In this document: one piece after another, positions 6,270 to 13,787 of the stretch
Layout: each line of letters starts with the position of its first letter
Position numbering within the stretch: position 1 is the stretch's first letter
Assembly (NCBI GenBank): GCA_004558185.1
Contig: SFDP01000055.1
Span: forward strand, 1 to 15,153
From: Lachnospiraceae bacterium
GTDB lineage: Bacteria; Bacillota; Clostridia; Lachnospirales; Lachnospiraceae
Direction: 5' to 3'
Length of the DNA stretch: 15,153 nucleotides
The notes under the pieces: model-generated
The model's input: only the letters and a program-made list of their open reading frames with translations
Told to the model about the DNA's origin: nothing
Databases searched by the model: none
Made by a program: the position numbers and the translations under genes

Positions 6270-7829
6270 ATGATGAAAAAAAGAATTTTAAGTATTTTGC
6301 TGGCAGCCTGCATATTAGGAACGTTATTGACCGGATGTGACAGGAATGATGAACGTGCAGGTGAGGTGGCTGCAAATGCAGCGAATGAAGCCGGTGAAGA
6401 AGTGATTACCTTAAAATGGTATATGTCTTTGCCCAGTGTGGCAGCAGATACAGACCAGATTATCGATCAGCTTAATGAATATACCAGAGAAAAAATCGGG
6501 GTAGAGATAGATTATATGCCTATGTCGGATTCTGATTATATGGAAAAGATGCCTACATACATCAATTCAGGTGAGAATTTTGATATTTGCTTTACTTCTA
6601 ACTGGTCTACCGATTATCTTCAGTTTGCGCAAAGAGATGGATTTTTAGATCTTTCTGAGCTGCTTCCTGAGTATGGAAAAGAAACCTGGGAGTTTATACC
6701 GGAAGAATTATGGAAAGCAGCAACCGTAAACGGTGCAATTTATGGAATTCCTTCCTACAAGGAGATGGGCTGGCAGGGAGGCATCTATGTCAACAGTGAA
6801 ATGGCAGAAGAGTATGGGATTGACCTGTCGAAGGTAAAAACCCTGGATGATTATACCGAGGTTTTAAAGACCGTTTCAAACAAGGCAAAGGCAGAAAACA
6901 AAAAAGTAATTGGAATCAGCGGCTTATCCAGCCCTAATGGCTTTGCTCTCTTGACTCCTTATGAGAGTCTGGTAGGAAATGGCGCTCTTCCCGGAGCTTC
7001 AGCGGTAGCGGAGTATGGTCTTTTTAAGGATCAGTCAGAGGTATTTAACCAGTATGCAACACAGGAATACATGGATTACTGTAAAACAATATATGAATGG
7101 AATAAAGCAGGATACCTTCCGGCAGACCCTATAAATTATGATCAGGATACCGCAAACAGAGATAATGATTTCTCTAATGGAACGCTGTTTTCCTACGCAA
7201 TTTCCTATGCGCCGGGTGCAGCAGAAGCGGCAGTTGCCTTGTATGGACATGAGGTAACCTTTATTCCTCTGATGTCCCCTTTGCTTGAAACAAGAAGCGG
7301 CTTAGGCGGACTTCTGGCTGTTTCTTCCAGTTCTAAACATCCTCAGAAGGCAGTTGAATTTTTAAATCTGTTAAATACGGATGAATATGTGGGAACATTG
7401 ATTCGCCATGGAATTGAGGGGACTCATCACAGTACTGTGGGAGAAACACAGGTTGATAAGACGATGGGAGGAACGCTGGCGGCTGAGAACAATGGATACG
7501 ACTATACCTTTGGATGGCAGTTTGGTTCTCCTTTTAATCAGAAGTGGGATGTTTCTTATCCTGAAAATATTGAGGAGTTATTCCATGAATATAATGCAGC
7601 AGCAGTGTCGGGGACTCATATAGGATTTACCTTTGATTCGTCTAACGTGAATACAGAGATTTCTGCGCTTACCAATATTGTAGCAGAGTATGCTTCTGCT
7701 CTGGAAACCGGAATGGTGAATCCGGAGGAAAAGATACCTGAGTTTTTAGACGCATTAAAGGCAAACGGGGTGGATAGCCTACTGGAAGAAATACAGGCAC
7801 AGTTGGATGTATGGGAGGCAGTAAAATAA
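6270..7829 (+). CDS. extracellular sugar-binding lipoprotein, LplA/YtcQ-type (SBP_bac_1 + DUF3502)
   Basis: A 519-residue solute-binding lipoprotein that would capture the substrate outside the cell and hand it to the two permeases. The N-terminus has two to three lysines/arginine, a hydrophobic core and a lipobox LLTGC, with lipidated C23. Two adjacent ATG codons (6270 and 6273) follow the TGGAGG site (6260-6265); the second has better spacing. The mature part begins after an acidic linker, and the SBP fold starts at about residue 45 (ITLKWYMSLP). The C-terminal ~140 residues match the DUF3502 pattern known from LplA/YtcQ proteins: GWQFGSPFN, then GFTFDSS, then an E-x-QAQLDVW end. No ATPase gene accompanies this importer. 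The ligand is probably an oligosaccharide related to the downstream glycosidase, which is inference. Confidence 0.93.
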   Translation: MMKKRILSILLAACILGTLLTGCDRNDERAGEVAANAANEAGEEVITLKWYMSLPSVAADTDQIIDQLNEYTREKIGVEIDYMPMSDSDYMEKMPTYINSGENFDICFTSNWSTDYLQFAQRDGFLDLSELLPEYGKETWEFIPEELWKAATVNGAIYGIPSYKEMGWQGGIYVNSEMAEEYGIDLSKVKTLDDYTEVLKTVSNKAKAENKKVIGISGLSSPNGFALLTPYESLVGNGALPGASAVAEYGLFKDQSEVFNQYATQEYMDYCKTIYEWNKAGYLPADPINYDQDTANRDNDFSNGTLFSYAISYAPGAAEAAVALYGHEVTFIPLMSPLLETRSGLGGLLAVSSSSKHPQKAVEFLNLLNTDEYVGTLIRHGIEGTHHSTVGETQVDKTMGGTLAAENNGYDYTFGWQFGSPFNQKWDVSYPENIEELFHEYNAAAVSGTHIGFTFDSSNVNTEISALTNIVAEYASALETGMVNPEEKIPEFLDALKANGVDSLLEEIQAQLDVWEAVK

Positions 7830-7834
7830 TCAGG

Positions 7835-7875
7835 CAGAAAACCTACTTTCTCTTCTTGAGAAGGTAGGTTTTCTG
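7835..7875 (+). terminator. long stem-loop between binding protein and glycosidase genes (weak terminator or RNA stabiliser)
   Basis: An 18-bp stem with one G-T wobble: CAGAAAACCTAC (7835-7846) pairs with GTAGGTTTTCTG (7864-7875), extended inward by TTTCTC/GAGAAG and closed by the loop TTCTT. It begins 5 nt after the lipoprotein stop. No T-run follows (ATAAAATAAAG), so full termination is unlikely. Such structures often hold up 3' decay so that binding protein is made in excess over downstream genes. Confidence 0.6.
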
Positions 7876-7911
7876 ATAAAATAAAGATGATGGAAGGAGG
7901 AGGAAAAGAAC

Positions 7912-10900
7912 ATGATCATCCCAAAGCATTATGAAAATACAGATATTTTACATGAAAATACTATGCCCCCTAGAGCATACTACATTCCGGCATCAAAATG
8001 CGCAGATACATTGATTGAGCATAGGGAGGATTCGGATAGAATACAAATGCTGAAGGGCAAATGGAAATTCAAATACTATGACTGCATTTATGACCTGAAG
8101 GAGGCTTTTTATGAGCTAAACTATGATGACAGCGTTTTTGATGAGCTTCCGGTTCCCGGAGTCTGGCAGATGTATGGCTATGATGCCCACCAATATACCA
8201 ACATCCGATACCCTTTTCCATTTGACCCACCCTACGTTCCGTATCAAAATCCCTGCGGAGCTTATCTTCACGAATTTGATTATCATAGTGAGGAGGAGGC
8301 GCCGAAGGCTTATTTGAATTTCGAGGGTGTAGATTCCTGCTTTTATGTATGGCTTAATGGTGAGTATGTGGGGTATAGCCAGGTATCCCATTCCACCGCT
8401 GAATTTGACGTTACCAACCAGTTGAGAGAGGGAACCAATAAGCTGGCAGTTTTGGTTTTGAAGTGGTGCGACGGAAGCTATTTAGAGGATCAGGATAAAT
8501 TTCGGATGAGCGGAATTTTTAGGGAGGTTTATTTGCTGAAGCGCCCAAAACAGGCAATCAGGGATTATTTTATAAAAACAAAGCCGGGAAAAAACAGTGC
8601 AGGCCTATCACTTCACATAGAGTATTTTGAATGGATCGTTCCCACAGAGGTTTCCCTATATGATGCAGACGGAAAGGAAATTTTCCGAAAGGCTATAGAG
8701 GAAGAAAAATCAGGCAATTCGGCAGAGCTGAGTCTTACCATTACTGATCCCATACTTTGGAACACGGAATCCCCCTACCTGTACACCATGTATCTGGAAA
8801 TACCAAAAGAAACGATTACAGAATACGTTGGGATTCGTGAGATTTCGATTATTGACAAAACGGTATATTTCAATCAGGAAAAGATTAAGTTCAGAGGAGT
8901 TAACCGGCATGATTCTGATCCTGTAACCGGATTTACCATCAGTGTTGAACAGATGATGCAGGATCTTACCCTGATGAAAAGATACAATATCAATGCCATC
9001 AGAACCAGCCACTATCCTAATTCCCCGGTATTTTATCAGCTTTGCGACAAGTATGGTTTTATGGTAATTGATGAAGCGGATATAGAGAGTCACGGACCTG
9101 TAGGATTTTACTATAAGGATAATTCCGATAAAAATATATTCAATCATTGGAATGAGTCAATAGCAGATAATCTCCAGTGGGAGAAATCCATTGTGGATCG
9201 TGTCCGACTTCTTGTTGAACGGGATAAAAACCGTTCATGCGTGGTGATCTGGTCAATGGGGAATGAAAGTGCATATGGATGTAATTTTGAAAAGGCATTG
9301 GCCTGGACAAAATCTTTTGATGACAGCAGATTGACCCATTATGAGGGGGCACGTTATCGTAAGGAGGGAAAAAAGTATGATTTTTCCAACCTGGACTTGT
9401 ACAGCAGAATGTACCCTTCTTTTGATGAAATACAAGAGTATCTGGATAGTCAGCCGGATAAGCCCTTTATTTTGTGCGAATATAGTCATGCCATGGGAAA
9501 TAGTCCGGGAGATTTGGAAGATTACTTTGAACTATTCCATCAAAATGATTTAATGTGCGGCGGTTTCGTTTGGGAATGGTGTGACCATGGAATCTACCGG
9601 GGAGAAACTGAAGATGGAAAGACAAAATACGATTACGGCGGAGACCATGGAGAGGTGATTCATGACAGCAATTTCTGCATGGATGGACTGGTATATCCGA
9701 ATAGAATTCCCCACACCGGCTTGGAAGAATATAAAAATGTATATCGTCCGGCAAGGGTTGTTTCCTATCAGCAGGAAACCGGGGAGCTTGAGATAAAAAA
9801 CTTTATGGATTTTACGGATTTGAAGGATTATCTGGAAATCAGCTATGAAATCAGTTGTGACGGACACGTCATAAAGAAAGGCCGACTTTCCTCTTTTACC
9901 GTAAAACCTCACCAGACCGGCAGAGCGACATTAAGCGGCATGACGCCAAAAGCCGGCAGAGCTTATTTAAAAATTTTTTATTATCTTAAAAAAGAATACC
10001 CCTTGCTTCCCCAAGGGCACTTGCTTGGAACAGAAGAAATTCTTTTGAATAACGAGGATGGCAGAAATCAGACAGCCCGTAAATGGCTGGAGGAAGAAAA
10101 GTCGGCCGGTACTGCCATTCAGATTCAGGAAACGGAGGAAAGAGTTTTCTGTAAGGGAATAAACTTTCTCTATATTTACCATAAGCATACCGGAATGATT
10201 GAACAGATGAGCTTTGCAGGCAGACAATATCTTGGCAGACCCATGGAAATCAATAGCTGGAGAGCTCCGACGGATAACGATAGATACAGAAAAGCGGAGT
10301 GGAAACGGGCATTTTATGACCAGACCTACACGAGAGCGTATTGTACAACGGTGAATCAGAATGGGGAAGGTACAATCATCCAGGCAAAGCTGTCATTATT
10401 GGCCGTTACCATACAGAAAATAATGAATATTCATGTTACATGGAGGATTAAAAATAATGGGGCTATCCATGCAGAAATCGGAGTAGAAAAAAACAGCCAG
10501 TTCCCGGAATTGCCAAGATTCGGGCTGCGTATGTTTTTAAATCCCAAGCTGGAGGATGTGACCTATTATGGTATGGGACCATATGAAAGCTACCGGGATA
10601 AATGCCGGGCCTCAAGCCATGGTTTATACCGGGCAAGGGTAAGGCAGCTGCATGAAGACTATATTTATCCACAGGAAAACGGAAGCCACTATGACTGTGA
10701 TTATGTGATTCTTGAAGACAATCGGTTTGGACTGGCAGCAGCGTCTGAGCAGACTTTTTCTTTTAATGCTTCGGTATATACTCAGGAGGAACTGGAAAGA
10801 AAGGCACATAATTATGAGCTGGAAGAAAGCGGAAGCACCATTTTGTGCCTGGATTATGCACAAAATGGAATTGGTTCCAATAGTTGCGGACCTGATTTAT

Positions 10901-10980
10901 CAGATAAATACAGGTTCGATGAAAATGAATTTACATGGAGGATTGGACTGATACCTTTTGTAAAAGAGACTTTGGAATAG
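7912..10980 (+). CDS. lacZ: glycoside hydrolase family 2 beta-galactosidase-like enzyme
   Basis: A 1022-residue cytoplasmic GH2 enzyme (no signal peptide), the usual LacZ length. The N-terminal sugar-binding domain spans about 40-220 and carries the LacZ-like GSYLEDQDKFRMSGIFR stretch. An immunoglobulin-like domain follows. The catalytic barrel starts near RGVNRH (328-333), with acid/base E452 in WSMGNES and nucleophile E523 in LCEYSHAMGN. The metal-binding DIESHG and substrate-binding SHYPN motifs are kept. The C-terminal Bgal_small_N domain contains SWRAPTDND. Against E. coli LacZ, recalled from memory, D201 aligns with V158, N604 with D591 and W999 with C992, so lactose may not be the natural substrate. 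A GGAAGGAGGAGG site precedes the ATG. It ends the operon and would cut the imported beta-galactoside or similar glycan. The symbol marks the family only. Confidence 0.9.
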   Translation: MIIPKHYENTDILHENTMPPRAYYIPASKCADTLIEHREDSDRIQMLKGKWKFKYYDCIYDLKEAFYELNYDDSVFDELPVPGVWQMYGYDAHQYTNIRYPFPFDPPYVPYQNPCGAYLHEFDYHSEEEAPKAYLNFEGVDSCFYVWLNGEYVGYSQVSHSTAEFDVTNQLREGTNKLAVLVLKWCDGSYLEDQDKFRMSGIFREVYLLKRPKQAIRDYFIKTKPGKNSAGLSLHIEYFEWIVPTEVSLYDADGKEIFRKAIEEEKSGNSAELSLTITDPILWNTESPYLYTMYLEIPKETITEYVGIREISIIDKTVYFNQEKIKFRGVNRHDSDPVTGFTISVEQMMQDLTLMKRYNINAIRTSHYPNSPVFYQLCDKYGFMVIDEADIESHGPVGFYYKDNSDKNIFNHWNESIADNLQWEKSIVDRVRLLVERDKNRSCVVIWSMGNESAYGCNFEKALAWTKSFDDSRLTHYEGARYRKEGKKYDFSNLDLYSRMYPSFDEIQEYLDSQPDKPFILCEYSHAMGNSPGDLEDYFELFHQNDLMCGGFVWEWCDHGIYRGETEDGKTKYDYGGDHGEVIHDSNFCMDGLVYPNRIPHTGLEEYKNVYRPARVVSYQQETGELEIKNFMDFTDLKDYLEISYEISCDGHVIKKGRLSSFTVKPHQTGRATLSGMTPKAGRAYLKIFYYLKKEYPLLPQGHLLGTEEILLNNEDGRNQTARKWLEEEKSAGTAIQIQETEERVFCKGINFLYIYHKHTGMIEQMSFAGRQYLGRPMEINSWRAPTDNDRYRKAEWKRAFYDQTYTRAYCTTVNQNGEGTIIQAKLSLLAVTIQKIMNIHVTWRIKNNGAIHAEIGVEKNSQFPELPRFGLRMFLNPKLEDVTYYGMGPYESYRDKCRASSHGLYRARVRQLHEDYIYPQENGSHYDCDYVILEDNRFGLAAASEQTFSFNASVYTQEELERKAHNYELEESGSTILCLDYAQNGIGSNSCGPDLSDKYRFDENEFTWRIGLIPFVKETLE

Positions 10981-11010
10981 GAGAGCCAGCCGGATGCCGG
11001 AATGATAAAG

Positions 11011-11049
11011 AATCTCAATCCTTGAGCTTGTAAGGATTGGGATTTTTTT
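11011..11049 (+). terminator. rho-independent terminator of the importer-glycosidase operon
   Basis: AATCTCAATCCTT (11011-11023) pairs with AAGGATTGGGATT (11032-11044) as a 13-bp stem with one T-G wobble and an 8-nt loop. It runs straight into a T-tract (11043-11049). It lies 30 nt after the glycosidase stop. The 10-mer AGAGCCAGCC occurs on both sides (10982-10991 and 11058-11067). Confidence 0.88.
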
Positions 11050-11229
11050 ACGCATATAGAGCCAGCCATGCTCTAAATAAAAACATACTTTCTCTTGAAT
11101 GCGTGTGAACTCCTTCTTGGAAAAACGTGTATTAATGATATGCCCATTCCTGCAAGCAGGATACTCATGTCGTTAAACATTTGCATGGCACTGAATAGCT
11201 GCAAATTGCTTATAAACAAAAATTACCAG
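11050..11229. other. intergenic, no gene seen
   Basis: I see no gene in this stretch between the operon terminator and the dinB promoter. It holds two short hairpins, AGAGC/GCTCT (11058-11074) and CCTGC-AA-GCAGG (11149-11160). Neither has a terminator tail. Confidence 0.5.
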
Positions 11230-11258
11230 TTGATAACAGAACGTATGTTTGCTAAAAT
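11230..11258 (+). promoter_or_regulatory. sigma-A promoter of dinB
   Basis: TTGATA (-35, 11230-11235) and TAAAAT (-10, 11253-11258) are separated by the optimal 17 bp. A TGN extended -10 element is present (TGC, 11250-11252). It should be strong when free of repressor. The spacer is almost entirely covered by a LexA box. Confidence 0.8.
11238..11251. promoter_or_regulatory. LexA (SOS) box 1
   Basis: AGAACGTATGTTTG matches the Gram-positive LexA/DinR consensus CGAACRNRYGTTYG at 13 of 14 positions. It lies between the -35 and -10 boxes, so bound LexA would block RNA polymerase. Induction by DNA damage follows from known SOS control. Confidence 0.85.
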
Positions 11259-11272
11259 ATAAAAACAGGAGG

Positions 11273-11286
11273 TGAACATACGTTTG
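11273..11286. promoter_or_regulatory. LexA (SOS) box 2, over the start codon
   Basis: TGAACATACGTTTG again matches CGAACRNRYGTTYG at 13 of 14 positions. Its centre is 35 bp from that of box 1. It covers the 3' part of the Shine-Dalgarno sequence and the whole TTG start codon, so one stretch of DNA serves both as operator and as translation start. Confidence 0.78.
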
Positions 11287-12546
11287 AAAAGTATAATCTT
11301 TCATCTTGATGTGAATTCGGCCTTCCTATCCTGGGAGGCCGTGTATCGTATTACGCATCGCCAGGGTACATTAGATCTCAGAGAAGTGGCATCGGCAGTG
11401 GGAGGGGATATGTCTATGCGACACGGAATTATCCTTGCCAAATCTATTCCTGCGAAGAAGTACGGAATCCAAACAGGGGAAACAATTATGGAAGCGCGCC
11501 GCAAATGTCCCAATTTGATTTTGGTGCCACCCAATTACAGCTTATATGAGAAATGTTCAGCAGCATTGATGAAAATTCTCAGGGAATATTCAGATGTGGT
11601 GGAGCAGTACAGTATTGACGAGGCCTTTATCGATATGAGTACCACCTGCCATTTGTTTGGAACACCTGAAGAGGCTGCTGCACAGATAAAGGATCATATA
11701 AAGAATGAGCTGGGGTTTACTGTAAATGTGGGAATATCCTGCAACAGGCTTTTGGCAAAGATGGCATCAGACTTTAGGAAGCCGGATCAGATACACACCC
11801 TGTACCCGGAAGAGATCAGGGAAAAGATGTGGCCTCTTCCTGTATCTGATCTGTTTTTTGTAGGCCGTGCTACAGCTAAGAAGCTATTTTCCATGGGAAT
11901 CAGAACTATAGGTGAGCTTGCGGCAGCAGATCCGATATGGTTAAAGAATACATTGAAAAAACAAGGGGAGACAATATGGGCTTTTGCCAATGGGATAGAT
12001 TGTTCCCCGGTAATGGCCAGTCCACCGGCTAACAAAGGCTATGGAAACAGCACAACGACCCCCTGTGATGTGGTGGAGGCAGCAGAGGCAAATAAGGTAT
12101 TACTGGCATTGGCAGAAACGGTAGGCAGCAGGCTCAGGGCAGATGGGATGACGATTGAAGTAATTGCAGTAGGGATACGTTATTCAGATTTATCCTATAT
12201 GTCACATCAGAAAAAGCTGTTAGCTGCCACCAATTTAACGGCTGAGATTTATAAGGCGGCAGGTGAGTTGTTTTTAGAGCTATGGAATGGCAGGCCCATA
12301 CGTCATTTGGCAATTCACACCAGTAAAGCTCAGGCAGAGGACTTTATCAGACAGATAGACCTGTTTGATGAAACAGATTACGAAAAGCTGGCAAGAATGG
12401 ATAAAGCAGTAGATGATATCAGAAAACGATTTGGAATAGATGCGTTTATGAGGGCAACCTTTTTAAACCAACCAATCGATCATATGTGCGGAGGTATTTC
12501 CAGAGAAAAAAGAGAAGTTGATTATGACAAAATAGCTGTCCAATAG
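11284..12546 (+). CDS. dinB: Y-family DNA polymerase IV (translesion synthesis)
   Basis: An error-prone polymerase of 420 residues that copies past DNA damage. The TTG at 11284 is chosen as start because AGGAGGTGA (11267-11275) sits 8 nt before it. The in-frame GTG at 11272 lies inside that site and cannot use it. Catalytic metal ligands are D9 (HLDVNS) and D112/E113 (YSIDEAF), and F14 keeps the steric-gate position. The thumb helix-hairpin-helix region is near 178-235 (GIRTIGELAAADP) and the little-finger domain follows to about 365. QIDLF (357-361) looks like a beta-clamp-binding motif. The gene is driven by a promoter with two LexA boxes and is followed 15 nt later by a small gene, probably in the same transcript. 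Confidence 0.93.
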   Translation: MKSIIFHLDVNSAFLSWEAVYRITHRQGTLDLREVASAVGGDMSMRHGIILAKSIPAKKYGIQTGETIMEARRKCPNLILVPPNYSLYEKCSAALMKILREYSDVVEQYSIDEAFIDMSTTCHLFGTPEEAAAQIKDHIKNELGFTVNVGISCNRLLAKMASDFRKPDQIHTLYPEEIREKMWPLPVSDLFFVGRATAKKLFSMGIRTIGELAAADPIWLKNTLKKQGETIWAFANGIDCSPVMASPPANKGYGNSTTTPCDVVEAAEANKVLLALAETVGSRLRADGMTIEVIAVGIRYSDLSYMSHQKKLLAATNLTAEIYKAAGELFLELWNGRPIRHLAIHTSKAQAEDFIRQIDLFDETDYEKLARMDKAVDDIRKRFGIDAFMRATFLNQPIDHMCGGISREKREVDYDKIAVQ

Positions 12547-12561
12547 AGGGAGGAGATTTTT

Positions 12562-12876
12562 ATGGCATTTGGGATTGGGATAAACGCACAGAAAGCAGAT
12601 GACGGAGTCGTAAGAGGTATACAAAGAGAAGTGGCCTGTGAGTGCTGGTTTACCAGCTCAGGGAAGGTAACCCCTCTGATGATTAAGGTGCAGGACGAAG
12701 ATGGGGAGATTCGGGTGATAAGGCAGATCGTGGTTCATTCCCGGGAGAAGAAGATGTATGCGGGAATCCCATCCATAGAGTTTAACTGTACATTGACCAT
12801 ATTGGAGCAGGCAATCCCCGCAAAATTGATTTACTATCAGACAGAGAGCAGATGGGTATTGAACTATACTCCCTGA
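12562..12876 (+). CDS. hypothetical protein in the dinB SOS operon
   Basis: A 104-residue soluble protein that I do not recognise. It has no signal peptide, membrane segment, cysteine metal site or helix-turn-helix. Alternating hydrophobic residues suggest a beta-rich fold. Notable features are the N-terminal MAFGIGINAQKADDG, the basic patch VIRQIVVHSREKK (about 52-64) and an aromatic C-terminal end (YYQTESRWVLNY). The AGGGAGGAG site and ATG follow the dinB stop within 15 nt, so it should be co-induced by DNA damage. Its position recalls the small YolD-like genes beside Y-family polymerases in Bacillus, but I see no sequence resemblance to YolD. A partner or modulator of the polymerase is a reasonable guess and no more. 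Confidence 0.75.
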   Translation: MAFGIGINAQKADDGVVRGIQREVACECWFTSSGKVTPLMIKVQDEDGEIRVIRQIVVHSREKKMYAGIPSIEFNCTLTILEQAIPAKLIYYQTESRWVLNYTP

Positions 12877-13047
12877 GTTTACTTTCTAATCGGCTGATTT
12901 GGGATTATCATCATATAATAACCGGGGAAATGCAGTACAATTCTTTAACAGTCAGAAATTTTCAAAAAGTTTGTACATTAAAATGCTGAAATATAGTGCA
13001 ATTTAATCAGATGTATGTTATACTTTTAACTCAGTATAAACGATATG
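12877..13047. other. intergenic with possible promoter
   Basis: I see no gene and no convincing terminator for the dinB operon. A possible extended -10, TGT-TATACT (13016-13024), lacks a good -35 and could drive the TetR-type gene through the palindromic element downstream. Another weak pair, TTGTAC (12971) with TATAGT (12992), has a 15-bp spacer, which is too short. The 19-nt stretch at 12960-12978 repeats the one at 919. Confidence 0.35.
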
Positions 13048-13190
13048 GTAACTATTCAGAGCCATGCAAATTTATATTCTGTGAATACTTGCATACATAC
13101 AGAATTGTAAATTTATATGGCGAAGTAACCACATGGGCAAAAGGAAAGCTGCATAGCAGCGATTTTGCGAAGGGGGTTCTGAATAGTTAC
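13048..13190. repeat. MITE-like palindromic element, copy 1 (with 56-nt insert)
   Basis: The ends are a perfect 13-bp inverted repeat, GTAACTATTCAGA (13048-13060) and TCTGAATAGTTAC (13178-13190). The 70 bases 13052-13121 match copy 2 (14958-15027) with 7 differences and no gaps, about 90% identity. After ATGGC this copy carries 56 extra bases (13122-13177) before the closing repeat. It encodes no protein and lies just before the TetR-type gene. Confidence 0.75.
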
Positions 13191-13217
13191 ACAATATGAA
13201 GAAAAAGGGGCGATTAG

Positions 13218-13787
13218 GTGGCGAATTATACAGAGGAACAGTGGAATGCAAAAAAAATTGAACTTATGGAAAAGTGCTATAACGGTTTTGCCGATTTAGG
13301 ATTGCACGGCACCGGTATTCGAGGGCTGGCCAGGTATTGTGGATATAACACATCTATGATTTATACATATTTCAAGGATTTAGATGATCTGATCATCCAA
13401 TCCACTGAGTACTGTATGAGCAGGGTGGAGCAGGAATTTATGGCGAAGGCTCCAACCGATGTTGAGGACTTATGGCGGTTTATTGACGAGATACCATACT
13501 GGACAGCCCAAAAGCATGGAAAGAAGTACAGACTGATGTATCAAGTGTATACGCACCCGAAATACAGAAAATACGGTCAGAAATTCTTTGCAGGTGTTGA
13601 TGAGCGTTATACCGAATACGCAAAACGCTTAGAAGGCAAACTGGGTATTCCCTATCAAAAGCTGACACCATTGAGCTTCATTCTGATTCGAGCCTGCGTA
13701 CATTACGCATTGTTCGAGGATGAATTTTATCTGAAAGCCCAGATGAAATATAACCCGGAAGCAAGGTCGGGTATTGCGGCAGAATAA
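13218..13787 (+). CDS. TetR/AcrR-family transcriptional regulator
   Basis: A 189-residue DNA-binding regulator. The start is GTG 13218, with AAAAAGGGG 7 nt upstream. The helix-turn-helix is at about 31-59 (GIRGLARYCGYN then MIYTYFKDLDDLI), preceded by a helix rich in charged residues, as in the family. The rest is mostly helical and would form the ligand and dimer domain. The last residues (KYNPEARSGIAAE) do not look like a normal terminal helix and continue directly into decayed sequence, so the 3' end may have been replaced in a recombination event. The target genes are not evident: the next intact gene is a sortase, and no efflux gene is nearby. It may be autoregulatory. The palindromic element lies in its leader. 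Confidence 0.85.
   Translation: MANYTEEQWNAKKIELMEKCYNGFADLGLHGTGIRGLARYCGYNTSMIYTYFKDLDDLIIQSTEYCMSRVEQEFMAKAPTDVEDLWRFIDEIPYWTAQKHGKKYRLMYQVYTHPKYRKYGQKFFAGVDERYTEYAKRLEGKLGIPYQKLTPLSFILIRACVHYALFEDEFYLKAQMKYNPEARSGIAAE

Noticed and set aside
8116..10863. Several frames of 70-145 codons on both strands inside the GH2 gene
   Set aside because: The GH2 frame is complete with all catalytic motifs. The others are shadows with no ribosome sites or recognisable domains.
11272..11283. GTG at 11272 as start of dinB
   Set aside because: It is part of the Shine-Dalgarno sequence itself. TTG 11284 has proper spacing and gives the usual N-terminus.
13043..13198. ATATG on both sides of palindrome copy 1 as a target duplication
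   Set aside because: The right copy is 3 nt away from the element end (ACA between), so the match is too short and misplaced to count.
12996..13199. 67-codon frame before the TetR gene
   Set aside because: It spans the palindromic element and its insert, so its sequence is explained by the repeat and not by coding.
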